Of a stretch of DNA of 64,000 bases, positions 45,909 through 54,406 are shown one piece after another; the first letter of the stretch is position 1; every line of letters starts with the position of its first letter. This DNA is from Betaproteobacteria bacterium (GTDB lineage Bacteria; Pseudomonadota; Gammaproteobacteria; Burkholderiales; Casimicrobiaceae), in NCBI GenBank assembly GCA_027492485.1, contig JAPUER010000060.1, positions 62,001 to 126,000 on the forward strand, written 5' to 3'. Below the pieces are notes generated by a model that was not told the origin of the DNA, ran no database searches, and worked only from the letters and a program-made list of their open reading frames with translations. Both the position numbers and the translations under genes were made by a program.

Positions 45909-46592
45909 TCAGGCGCAGAGGCTGACGAAGTGTGTTGCGGTCAACGGGCCCGAATGGGTGCGCGCCCGGAAGCCGGTGGTCGCCGGCGGCACGCTCCACC
46001 AGTAACTCTCGCCGCCCTGTCGGTCGAAATTCTCGGCAAGGCCTGGCCACGGCAGCGACAACGGACTGACGCCGGGCGGCAGCGTGACTTCGCCGTCGGC
46101 CGCCGGTGGCTCTTTGTCAAGCTCGGCGACCAAGGCATTCGACAGCGCGGTGTCGACGGCGTCGATGCTCATCCGGACACTCTGTGCATCGGCCACCACG
46201 TTCGCCCACGCCAGTGCAATCGGCGCGGCACGCGGTAACAGGTTCATCGCGTTTTGTTCGAGGACAGCCGTGGTAACTAGGAAGGGAAAATTACGCCCGA
46301 CCCGATCGCACGACGGCGCCACGACGCCGAGTTGACCGATCGGCACACCGGGCTGCGCCGGCAGCAGAAACGCCCACTTCGGCGTGTTGCCCCACAACGC
46401 CCAACCGGGAGCCGGATTGCGTTCCTTGAGCACCTCCAGCCCCGACGCGCACCAGCGATCCCAAAATTGCTGCAAGGGATATGGCATGCGTCGCGAAATG
46501 AAATCCCCGGCACCGGGAAGTTTGCCGAAGTAGGCAAAACCCACCGTCGCGGCGGGATCGGGGGGGCTCGCGGCCGGAGCAGCGCTGACCAT
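45909..46592 (-). CDS. tagF: Type VI secretion-associated protein TagF
   Basis: 227 residues. The start VGFAYFGKLPGAGDFISRRMP and the FWDRWCASGLEVL segment are typical of TagF (ImpM/SciT). TagF is a cytoplasmic post-translational repressor of T6SS assembly that works against kinase-dependent activation. It is the last gene of the T6SS operon, eight bases after the tssM stop. Both kinases encoded further upstream fit a threonine-phosphorylation control circuit. Confidence 0.9.
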   Translation of the reverse strand: MVSAAPAASPPDPAATVGFAYFGKLPGAGDFISRRMPYPLQQFWDRWCASGLEVLKERNPAPGWALWGNTPKWAFLLPAQPGVPIGQLGVVAPSCDRVGRNFPFLVTTAVLEQNAMNLLPRAAPIALAWANVVADAQSVRMSIDAVDTALSNALVAELDKEPPAADGEVTLPPGVSPLSLPWPGLAENFDRQGGESYWWSVPPATTGFRARTHSGPLTATHFVSLCA

Positions 46593-46600
46593 TGCCTGTC

Positions 46601-49600
46601 CTAGCGCCCCGGACAGCCGAAGCCACGCAACGCCGGCAGCGTGAGCGGATGACGAACCGATCGCGCGCGCATTTCAACGCGTATCTCGCGGCCCTCGGCG
46701 TTGAAGGTGGCGACGGTGCTGCCGGGGGCGCTGCCCGAGGGGCTTGCGTCCAGTAGCTTGTGCAGTGCCCAGAAGCCGGATTTCTCCACCACCGGGCGGC
46801 CACCGACCGTCAAACGGACGCGTTCGCTATTTTTCGGCCCCGGCCAGACGACCCGTTTGCCGTCCTCGTTGGCCACCACGACGGTGCCGTCGGCATCCAG
46901 CTCCACCCGATCGCTGCCGGGTGGCGTGGCGGTCACCCGCACGTCAAGCTCGAAACCGGGGGAACCGCGCCCACCGGCAAAGAACGTCTCGCGAATTTCT
47001 TCCGCCTGCATGAACCGCCGTAGATCCTCGGCACGCCCGGCGGCCGCGCCGTCGGGGCCGGGTTTCGCCGCCCACGGATTGCGCGACTTGTCGACTGCGG
47101 AGGCGATCTGGTCGAAAGCTTGTTTGAGCGATCCCGATGGCCCGAAAACCTGCGCGAAATCCTGCGGGAAGGCGTCTTGCGCCGACCGCCGGTCGAAGGG
47201 GTAGCCCCGTGCGACGGCGGAACAGGTTTGCCCCACCGCACCGGCCGTTTGCGCGGTGGCGTTCTTGAGCACGGTCGATTGCGTCAACTTCGACGCACTG
47301 CTGGTGAGTCCTTCGACAATTTCACGCAACGGCGACGGCAACTGCGCGGCGCGTGCGGCCAGCTTGGCGTCGGCCTCCTGCGAACGGCGGGTGCTGCCGC
47401 CGGCCAGCGCCGCCTGATCGTTACGCAGCGTCAGACCATAGTCGAGAATCTCGCGCGCCACCTCATCAATACGGCCTTTGCCGGTTGGTAGTGCCAGTTC
47501 CTTGAACGGCCGGAACCGTTCCTGCACGATCATTTCCGGCCGGTTGGTGTTGATCGGCGCATTGGCGAGCGCGGCCGTTGCCGCCGTCACTTCGTCGAGC
47601 CCGCGCTTGACCGAATCCTTGATCTGATTGACGCGACTGCCGGGCCCCGATTCGGTGTTAATCAGGATGGTCTGCGCGGCGACCTCGCGGGTTAGCAAGA
47701 CCAGCGGCGAATCGGCGGCGCCGAGCACGTTGGCCCATTCGATCGTTTCCGCCATGCTGCGCGGCGGCCGCAGCCGGATGTCGTTGAGGAAGTTCTGCCA
47801 CTCGTTGGCGAAGTCCTGCAGATAGAACTCGCGAATGCGCCGATCCATGCCGCTGGCATCGAAGGCCGCAGTCGCCGCCTTGGTCGCGCTAGCCGTCGTG
47901 CTGCTTCGGCCGAGTATCCAGGCCTCCTCAAGCCCGAGCCCCGCGCCCCAGTTGGCCAGGCCTTTGAGGAAATACTCGTTGTAACCACGCTCGGAGAAGA
48001 AGCCGGGAATGCCGGCGCTGCTGAGCGACTTGTTGCTGCGGCGCTCGAACACCGCCGGTGCGCGATCGCCGGCCGCCCGGATCACCGTGAATTCCGGCAG
48101 GTCGATGCCGAGCAGTTGCGACTTGATGAAGTTGTACGCGCGCTTCGCGGGCTCCTGCTGCAGCAGCGTGTCGCGCACCTGGCGCACCAGTTCGGCATCC
48201 TGCGGGAACGGCGATTTGTAGGCGCCAATTTTCAGCAACTCTTCGAGATGGCCGATCAATTGCTTGCGCGTATCGTTCGATACGTCCGGCGGCAGGCCAG
48301 CCAGCCAGTCGCCACCGACATAGTTCTTGACGAACTCGTCCTTCACCCGCGCGCTGTCGTACATCATCAGGTAGGCCTTCAACGCCTCGTAGCTCGCCTC
48401 GGTCTTGTTGGCCGCGGCAGCGCGCAGTCGCGAATGCACCCGCGCGGCGATGCGCGGCATCAGGCTGTCTTCGAGCAGGCGCTGATAGACGGCCTGCGCC
48501 GCAGTGTCGAGTTTTGGTCCCTGGAACAGCCCGTAGCGGTAGCGCCACGGCGGATTGTTGAAGTCGAATTTCGAACTATGGGCGGCATCGCGTGCCTGAT
48601 TGAGCGCGACCAGCAGCGCCGGCGCATCCTCGCTGGGTGCTGGTGAAATGCCGGTGACCGTTTCCCGCAGCGCGTCGGCCTTGGTGCCGACCTCGGCGAT
48701 GTAGTCGCTGTTATTGCCATAGCTGACCCACCAGGCGATGTTGGCCCAGACGAAGGCCACGCCGCAGGCGGCCATGCCGGCCCAGCGCAGCCAGCGCATG
48801 CGCCGTTCCATCGCCACGTTGCGGCCGGCAATGAAGTGTTCCTTGAAGATGACTTTTTGCAGCAAGTCCTGCAGAAAGTAGCTCTTGCCGGTGCCGGCGG
48901 ACACCTCGCTGGCACGGACCCGCGAGGCGACCCGGAAGGTGCGCTGCATGGCGCCGAGCACGCGGTCGAACGGCGTGCCTTCCTGCGTGCCCGAAGTGAA
49001 GTACACGCCGCGCAGCATCGGCTGCTCGGAAAACTTCGATTCGCTGAATACGGCGCCGAGCAAACGCGACAACACGTCGCGGATACCGGCAAGCTGCTGC
49101 GGAAGCGTGTAGGCCAGCGCGCGGCGAGACAGGTCCGGCTCGTCCAGCAAACGCTGCTGCATGCCGTCGTTGAGGCGCTTGTAAAGCAGATCGAACTCGC
49201 GGGCAAACGCTTCGCGAACGGCGATCGGCTCCGTCGCGTTCGGGTCGTAGGGCAGCGTGAAGCCCCACACCTGGGCGCGATCTTCGCGTGTGTAGTTGAG
49301 GAAGTATTCGTTGAAGCCGGACAACAAGTCCGTCTTGGTGACCAGCACGTACACCGGAAACTGCACGCCGAGCCCTTCGCGAAGCTCATTGAGGCGCGCT
49401 TTCAGCGTGGCGGCATGCACCTCGCGTTCCTGCGTCGTCATCTGCAGCAGGTCGGCCACCGAGACGGTCAGCAGCACGCCATTCAACGGCTGCCGAGGGC
49501 GGAATTTCCTGAGCAGGCCGAGGAAACCCTGCCACTCGGCACGGTCAACCGCTTCGTTGCTTTCCTGCGTGGTGTAACGACCGGCGGTATCGATCAACAC

Positions 49601-50179
49601 CGCCTCGTTGGTAAACCACCAGTCACAGTTGCGGGTGCCGCCGATGCCGCGGATGGCGGCCTTGCCGAACTGCTCGGCCAGCGGGAAGGTGAGCCCGGCG
49701 TTGACCAGCGCAGTTGTCTTGCCCGAACCCGGCGCGCCGATGAAGGCGTACCACGGCAACTGATATACGTACTGCTTCGAGAGCCCGGACAGAAAACCGC
49801 CCTTCTCGTTGCTGCTGAAGCGCGTTTTCTTCAGGATTTCGGACGCATCCTTGAATCGCTTGTTGAGCTCTGCAACTTCTTCCGCGCCGGCCGCCGCATC
49901 GCCGGGTTTGGCGGTGCTTTGCATCTTCGCCAGTTGGCTCAGCAGCGCGGCGTTGACGTTGCGTTCGCGCCACCAGCGCAGCAGCAGCTTGATCAGCCAT
50001 AGCGCCCAGATGACGCCGATGATCGACCAGCGCACCCAGACCGGCGCCAGCGGCCGGAACTCGCCGATCGACACCATGGGGCCGACCAGCCAGACGATCG
50101 CCGACAGGATCAGCAGCAACAGGATGGTCAGCGTCGTCCGGTTGAACAGTTTGCGGAAAATTATGCGCAGGTAATACAT
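46601..50179 (-). CDS. tssM: Type VI secretion membrane complex protein TssM (IcmF/VasK)
   Basis: 1192 residues, the large inner-membrane subunit of the TssJLM envelope complex. Two N-terminal helices (about 17-34 and 48-67) are followed by a cytoplasmic NTPase domain with Walker A GAPGSGKTT (148-156) and AVLIDTAGRYTTQ. A third helix (WAGMAACGVAFVWANIAWW, near 468-486) leads to the periplasmic part. The ATG overlaps the tssL stop (TGATG); a GTG one codon upstream is possible. The outer-membrane lipoprotein TssJ is not in the window. Confidence 0.95.
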   Translation of the reverse strand: MYYLRIIFRKLFNRTTLTILLLLILSAIVWLVGPMVSIGEFRPLAPVWVRWSIIGVIWALWLIKLLLRWWRERNVNAALLSQLAKMQSTAKPGDAAAGAEEVAELNKRFKDASEILKKTRFSSNEKGGFLSGLSKQYVYQLPWYAFIGAPGSGKTTALVNAGLTFPLAEQFGKAAIRGIGGTRNCDWWFTNEAVLIDTAGRYTTQESNEAVDRAEWQGFLGLLRKFRPRQPLNGVLLTVSVADLLQMTTQEREVHAATLKARLNELREGLGVQFPVYVLVTKTDLLSGFNEYFLNYTREDRAQVWGFTLPYDPNATEPIAVREAFAREFDLLYKRLNDGMQQRLLDEPDLSRRALAYTLPQQLAGIRDVLSRLLGAVFSESKFSEQPMLRGVYFTSGTQEGTPFDRVLGAMQRTFRVASRVRASEVSAGTGKSYFLQDLLQKVIFKEHFIAGRNVAMERRMRWLRWAGMAACGVAFVWANIAWWVSYGNNSDYIAEVGTKADALRETVTGISPAPSEDAPALLVALNQARDAAHSSKFDFNNPPWRYRYGLFQGPKLDTAAQAVYQRLLEDSLMPRIAARVHSRLRAAAANKTEASYEALKAYLMMYDSARVKDEFVKNYVGGDWLAGLPPDVSNDTRKQLIGHLEELLKIGAYKSPFPQDAELVRQVRDTLLQQEPAKRAYNFIKSQLLGIDLPEFTVIRAAGDRAPAVFERRSNKSLSSAGIPGFFSERGYNEYFLKGLANWGAGLGLEEAWILGRSSTTASATKAATAAFDASGMDRRIREFYLQDFANEWQNFLNDIRLRPPRSMAETIEWANVLGAADSPLVLLTREVAAQTILINTESGPGSRVNQIKDSVKRGLDEVTAATAALANAPINTNRPEMIVQERFRPFKELALPTGKGRIDEVAREILDYGLTLRNDQAALAGGSTRRSQEADAKLAARAAQLPSPLREIVEGLTSSASKLTQSTVLKNATAQTAGAVGQTCSAVARGYPFDRRSAQDAFPQDFAQVFGPSGSLKQAFDQIASAVDKSRNPWAAKPGPDGAAAGRAEDLRRFMQAEEIRETFFAGGRGSPGFELDVRVTATPPGSDRVELDADGTVVVANEDGKRVVWPGPKNSERVRLTVGGRPVVEKSGFWALHKLLDASPSGSAPGSTVATFNAEGREIRVEMRARSVRHPLTLPALRGFGCPGR

Positions 50180-51522
50180 CACTGTTTCCCCTGCGCGGCG
50201 TTCAGTTCGCGGTCGCGCTCGGTCGGCGGGATCAGCAGTACAACTTCGACACGGCGATTGCGTGCCTTGCCCTCAGTCGTGGCGTTGCTGTCGATCGGCT
50301 CGGACTCGGCCTTGCCCTGCGCGCGGGTGCGGCGCTTGTCGGTGAGACGGGCGTCGATCATGTCGCGCACGACTTCCGCCCGCGCCTGCGACAGTTCGAA
50401 GTTGGACGGGAAGCGACGGACACCGCGTATCGGCACGTTATCGGTGTGTCCGGTGATCTGCACGGCGCCCGGCACTGCATTCAGGGCATCCGCCACACGC
50501 TGAATGACGATCAGGTAGCGCGGCTTGACGTCGATCTGGCCGCTATCGAACATGCCATCGCCGCGCAAAATGATGATGCTGCGATCGGCCAGATCGTTGA
50601 CGTCCACCAAACCTTCGCGGATTTCCGGTTCGAGGAACTGCGCCAGTCGCCGGGTGGGGGCGGGTTGCGGTTTGATCGCCTGCGCCTTCGGTGGCCGGAT
50701 CGAATTGAGCGCGCTGAACACGCCGCTCGATTTGTCGGCGATGAAGAAGTAGTAGAGAAAGAAGATGCCGGTCAGCAATAACAATGTGGCGCCGGCGGTG
50801 ATCCAGAGCGGCAGGAACCCCCAGCGCGACTTGCCGTCGGGCTCGGCGCCCTGCCAGTGCAGCGACAGCGCCTTCGAATGCTCGCCCCGGGCGCCGTTGA
50901 TGATTTCGACCAGTCGCCGGCGCAGCGTTTCCAGTTGCGAGCGGCCATTGTCGACCACGCCAAAGCGCCCCTCGAAGCCGAGCGCAATGCAGACCGCCAT
51001 CATCTCGATAAGGTCGATGTGCTTTTTCGGATCCTGCACCAGGCGGGCAAGCACCTGGAAGAACTTCTCGCCGCCCCAGGTCTCGTTGTGGAAGGTCACC
51101 AGCAGCGAATGCCGCGACCACTGACCACCCCCGCCCCAGGGCGTCTTGGCGGCAGTCTCGTCGAGCGCCGTGCACAGCGCGTAGCGGGCCGCGATCAGCG
51201 TTTCCGGCGGAACCTGCGATTCGCGGGCGCGGCGCTCGAAGAGCTGCACCTGCTCGACCAGATAGTTGCGCAACTGCTCGGGGTCGGGATGGTGCGGCGT
51301 CACTCGGATTTGCGGGATCAGATTGAGCAGCGGATTGGCAGCCACCGCCAGCGAGTTTGCACCGCTCAAAATCTCCGGCAGGTCGGCCGCGACTTGCGGC
51401 TCACCGATCGCCGGCGGTGCATCCGGCGCCGGGGCGCCGGCGGGTGCAGCCACGCCGACCGGCACGGCGCCGGGCGCGGCGGCGAGAATGGCAAATGGAT
51501 CAAGGTTGGCGGGAGTCGTCAT
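50179..51522 (-). CDS. tssL: TssL (DotU) with C-terminal OmpA peptidoglycan-binding domain
   Basis: 447 residues. The N-terminal cytoplasmic DotU domain has NPLLNLIPQIR and FFQVLARLVQDPKKHIDLIEMM. One C-terminal-anchoring helix (ITAGATLLLLTGIFFLYYFF) follows. The periplasmic OmpA-like domain has ITGHTDNVPIRG and NRRVEVVLL, so this is the extended TssL that grips peptidoglycan by itself. ATG at 51522 overlaps the tssK stop as ATGA. Confidence 0.95.
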   Translation of the reverse strand: MTTPANLDPFAILAAAPGAVPVGVAAPAGAPAPDAPPAIGEPQVAADLPEILSGANSLAVAANPLLNLIPQIRVTPHHPDPEQLRNYLVEQVQLFERRARESQVPPETLIAARYALCTALDETAAKTPWGGGGQWSRHSLLVTFHNETWGGEKFFQVLARLVQDPKKHIDLIEMMAVCIALGFEGRFGVVDNGRSQLETLRRRLVEIINGARGEHSKALSLHWQGAEPDGKSRWGFLPLWITAGATLLLLTGIFFLYYFFIADKSSGVFSALNSIRPPKAQAIKPQPAPTRRLAQFLEPEIREGLVDVNDLADRSIIILRGDGMFDSGQIDVKPRYLIVIQRVADALNAVPGAVQITGHTDNVPIRGVRRFPSNFELSQARAEVVRDMIDARLTDKRRTRAQGKAESEPIDSNATTEGKARNRRVEVVLLIPPTERDRELNAAQGKQ

Positions 51523-52853
51523 GCGCGAATCGCCCAAAATTCAAGCTTCAGACCGGGCCAGTCGCCGGCGATGTGCATCGCCAGGCCGCCCGAGCGTTCC
51601 AGCCCGCGCCAGAACTCGCTGGCAGTATCGAGTTCGAAATAATTGTTGCCCGCGTGATACGGAATCTGACGCGGGGCCACCGGCAGCGGCCGCAGGCCAA
51701 CCCCCGGCAAATGCAGGTTGACCAGATCGCGGATTTTTTCCACCGGACCGATCTTGACCTGGGTCGGGAACAGCTTGCGCACCTGCTCGCCCGGCAATTC
51801 GGACGCCACGGCGAGCACGAACGCCGCGCTCTTGATGAGTTCCTTGTCGGCAATCACCGCCACGCGAACGCCGTAGGCGCGCTCTAGCAGTTCGATCTGG
51901 AAGGCGTTTTGCTCGAGCACCATCGACAGCGACCGCCGCAAATCGTGCATCAGCGGCGTGAAGCACCCAGCCAGATCGTCGTGGTTGTAGACGGCATAGT
52001 CCGACGGCCGGCGGCTGTCGCGGGTGAACGTCGTGAAATCGCCGGCGAGCGCCAGCAGCTCGGCATACATGCGCTCGGGATGCAGGGTGCGCAGTTGCGA
52101 CATGTGCACCACCAGCGGCTCATAGCGGTTGACCAGTTGCAGCATCAGGAAATCGGCGATCTCCGATACGCCGCCCTTGCCCGGCGCCGACAGCCGCGCG
52201 GCAATCGCCTCGCCGCGGTGATGCAGGAGACCGGCCAGTTCGCGCAGGAAGCCGGACAGCACTGCGCTTTCGTGCGCGGCGACCACCGGCGGGATGAAGG
52301 ATTCCCCCAATGCCACCGAGAGATCGTTGCGACGCTCGACGACGTGGCAGACGCCGAGCGTCATCCAGCCTTCGGGGACTTCGCCTTCGGGCAACAGCCG
52401 CAGGCGCGGCTGTCCGGTCTGGATCGGCGCCGGCTCGCCGGCGACCGAATTGTGATCGGGCGTTTCTTCCTCGATGACGTTGTAGCGTGCCAGCGAGCGC
52501 GCATCGTCGTCGAACGAAACCTCTTCGCTGCCCGGCCGATAGACCGGCAGGCAGAGGTACATGCGCTTGCCCTTCAGCGTTTCCGGAATTTCGATCGCCT
52601 TGGGCGGCTCGTTCGGATCGGGAAAGGAAAAGGTCGTGCCATCCGGCATCACACCGCTGGCTCGCGCGATCGCCACCTTGCCGATGGCCAGCGACGTGGC
52701 ATCGAGCGCGAGCGTATGGAATCCCCAGTAATGTCCCTCGGACGCGAGCCCGCGCTGGTGCTGCGAAAACTCGCGAAAGCGCTCGGCCTGCTGAAAGTGC
52801 TGTGGCCGCAGGAACATCCCTTCCGACCACACCACGCGACTGCGATCACCCAT
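51519..52853 (-). CDS. tssK: Type VI secretion baseplate adaptor TssK
   Basis: 444 residues. The start VVWSEGMFLRPQHFQQAERF and NYFELDTASEFW near the end are diagnostic of TssK (VasE/ImpJ). TssK joins the baseplate to TssL/TssM. ATG at 52853 is preceded by GGGGGC; the frame has a TTG one codon upstream. The other baseplate proteins TssE, F and G are not in the window. Confidence 0.95.
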   Translation of the reverse strand: MGDRSRVVWSEGMFLRPQHFQQAERFREFSQHQRGLASEGHYWGFHTLALDATSLAIGKVAIARASGVMPDGTTFSFPDPNEPPKAIEIPETLKGKRMYLCLPVYRPGSEEVSFDDDARSLARYNVIEEETPDHNSVAGEPAPIQTGQPRLRLLPEGEVPEGWMTLGVCHVVERRNDLSVALGESFIPPVVAAHESAVLSGFLRELAGLLHHRGEAIAARLSAPGKGGVSEIADFLMLQLVNRYEPLVVHMSQLRTLHPERMYAELLALAGDFTTFTRDSRRPSDYAVYNHDDLAGCFTPLMHDLRRSLSMVLEQNAFQIELLERAYGVRVAVIADKELIKSAAFVLAVASELPGEQVRKLFPTQVKIGPVEKIRDLVNLHLPGVGLRPLPVAPRQIPYHAGNNYFELDTASEFWRGLERSGGLAMHIAGDWPGLKLEFWAIRA

Positions 52854-52870
52854 CAATAGCCCCCAGTGTG

Positions 52871-53260
52871 TCAGAACGATTGCACGACCTCAATATTATG
52901 CTCGACAGCTTTTTTGTAGCTCTCCGCCTTCTTCTTCAGATCTGCCACCACCTTGGTGTAGCGCTCGACGGCGGACGTCACTTTCGGTACCGCTTGCGCA
53001 ATGGTCGCGATCAGTGCCGGCAAGTCGCCGTCGGACGCCTGATCGGCGCCGTCGGATAGCGTCTTCACCGCTTCCGCCAGATCCGCTTTCGCCTGCTCGA
53101 CCAGCTCGCGAATCTCTTCGTAGTCCTTGCGCGCCTGATTGACGGTCTGGATGTTGTCATCCAGCAGCTTGCACGCCTTGTCCATCTTTTCGTTGGCTTT
53201 GTCGACAAAGGACTTGGTGTCCTCAATCGTCCTTGCCATGCTGTCGGTCATGTCTGCCAC
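52871..53260 (-). CDS. Small helical hypothetical protein in the T6SS operon
   Basis: 129 residues, no signal peptide and no Cys. Nearly all of it is predicted alpha-helix: a heptad-rich N-terminal half (MARTIEDTKSFVDKANEKM) and a second helix after a short Gly/Asp-rich turn (SDGADQASDGD) ending in AVEHNIEVVQSF. It looks like a two-helix coiled-coil hairpin. It lies between tssK (17 bases) and a repeat protein gene (12 bases), co-oriented. Not recognised; a chaperone, adaptor or effector partner is possible. Confidence 0.75.
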   Translation of the reverse strand: MADMTDSMARTIEDTKSFVDKANEKMDKACKLLDDNIQTVNQARKDYEEIRELVEQAKADLAEAVKTLSDGADQASDGDLPALIATIAQAVPKVTSAVERYTKVVADLKKKAESYKKAVEHNIEVVQSF

Positions 53261-53272
53261 GTTAGTGCTCCA

Positions 53273-54394
53273 TCATGGCGCTGCGGGCTGCTCGATGGGC
53301 GAGCCAGTCAGCAGTTCATGGGTTTTTGCCAATACCTTGCGTAACGCCTCGCTGGCCTCCGGAAAGCGGAGCACCAGCGCGCGCGCTGCCGCCGTGAATT
53401 CCTTCGCATGCAGGGTCAGCAGCATGCAGTGCGCCGCCACGGCGCGGTCCGGTGCGCTGGCCACGCGCGCCACCATGCGTTTGAATGGCAATTGCGCAGC
53501 CGACGGCTGCAACTGCACCAGCACACGGCAGAGCGCTTCTTCGCGTTCGGGGTCGTCGGTGTTTTCCAGCGAGCGGCTCAGGTCCGCCGCCACCGGCTTT
53601 GCCAGCGGGCCAAGCGAACCCAGCGCATCCAGTGCCGCACGCCAATGCGCGGCGTCGGTGGCGTCGACGGCGACGCGCAGCAAGGCATTGAGCGATGCGT
53701 TGCTGGCGCCAAGGCGCGTCAGCGCGGCGTAGGCAGCAACCCCTGCCGGCACCAGCGGCACGTCCTTCACTCCTCGCAGCACGAATTGTTCGACGGCGCG
53801 CTTGCGTTCGCTGACCTCACCGGCACTGGTGACCAGCGCAGCCAGCGCTTCGCTCGTCCACTCTGCCGGGTTGACGGATGCCACCGCAGCGGCGATCTCC
53901 GCCGCCGGCGCGGTGCCTGCCAGTGCGAGCGCAAGCGCCGCGATCTTGCGCGCCGGCACTTCGCTATGTATGAGCAGATCCGCAATCCCGGCAAACGCTT
54001 GCGGCGGCACCCGCTGTTGCCGGTAGAGCGCATGCGTCGCGGCGATGCGGACCTGCACGTCGTGTCCGGCGCCGGTCAACCCGGCCAGACACGCCAGGGC
54101 CGGGTCGCCGACCTGTTCGCGTCCGGCACCGCCGAGGGCGGTCGCCGCAATGCGCAGCGCGAGTGCATCGTCAGCGCACAGCGTGGCGCAGTGCACCACG
54201 TCGTCGACACATTCGTTGAGCGGCGCAGCCGGTTGCACGGCCTGTGCCAGCGCGCGCAAGCGCGTGGCAGGATCGGCCGCGCGCAATTGCTCGCGCAACA
54301 CCGCCGCCGGCCAGATCGAAACTGTAGGCGACGGCGATGCTGCCGAGTCGGCAGCGCCTGCCGTGGCCGGTACCTGGGGGATGTTGTCGCTCAT
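53273..54394 (-). CDS. HEAT-like repeat hypothetical protein in the T6SS operon
   Basis: 373 residues, Ala/Leu-rich with repeating helical pairs such as DPATRLRALAQAVQPA, ADDALALRIAATALGG and VPARKIAALALALAGT, i.e. an alpha-solenoid of HEAT type. No signal peptide. The N-terminal 30 residues are Pro/Ser/Ala-rich. It begins 13 bases after the vgrG stop. Solenoid proteins beside VgrG can be cargo adaptors or immunity-like partners, but nothing here fixes the role. Confidence 0.75.
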   Translation of the reverse strand: MSDNIPQVPATAGAADSAASPSPTVSIWPAAVLREQLRAADPATRLRALAQAVQPAAPLNECVDDVVHCATLCADDALALRIAATALGGAGREQVGDPALACLAGLTGAGHDVQVRIAATHALYRQQRVPPQAFAGIADLLIHSEVPARKIAALALALAGTAPAAEIAAAVASVNPAEWTSEALAALVTSAGEVSERKRAVEQFVLRGVKDVPLVPAGVAAYAALTRLGASNASLNALLRVAVDATDAAHWRAALDALGSLGPLAKPVAADLSRSLENTDDPEREEALCRVLVQLQPSAAQLPFKRMVARVASAPDRAVAAHCMLLTLHAKEFTAAARALVLRFPEASEALRKVLAKTHELLTGSPIEQPAAP

Positions 54395-54406
54395 CGTGCG
54401 GCCAAC

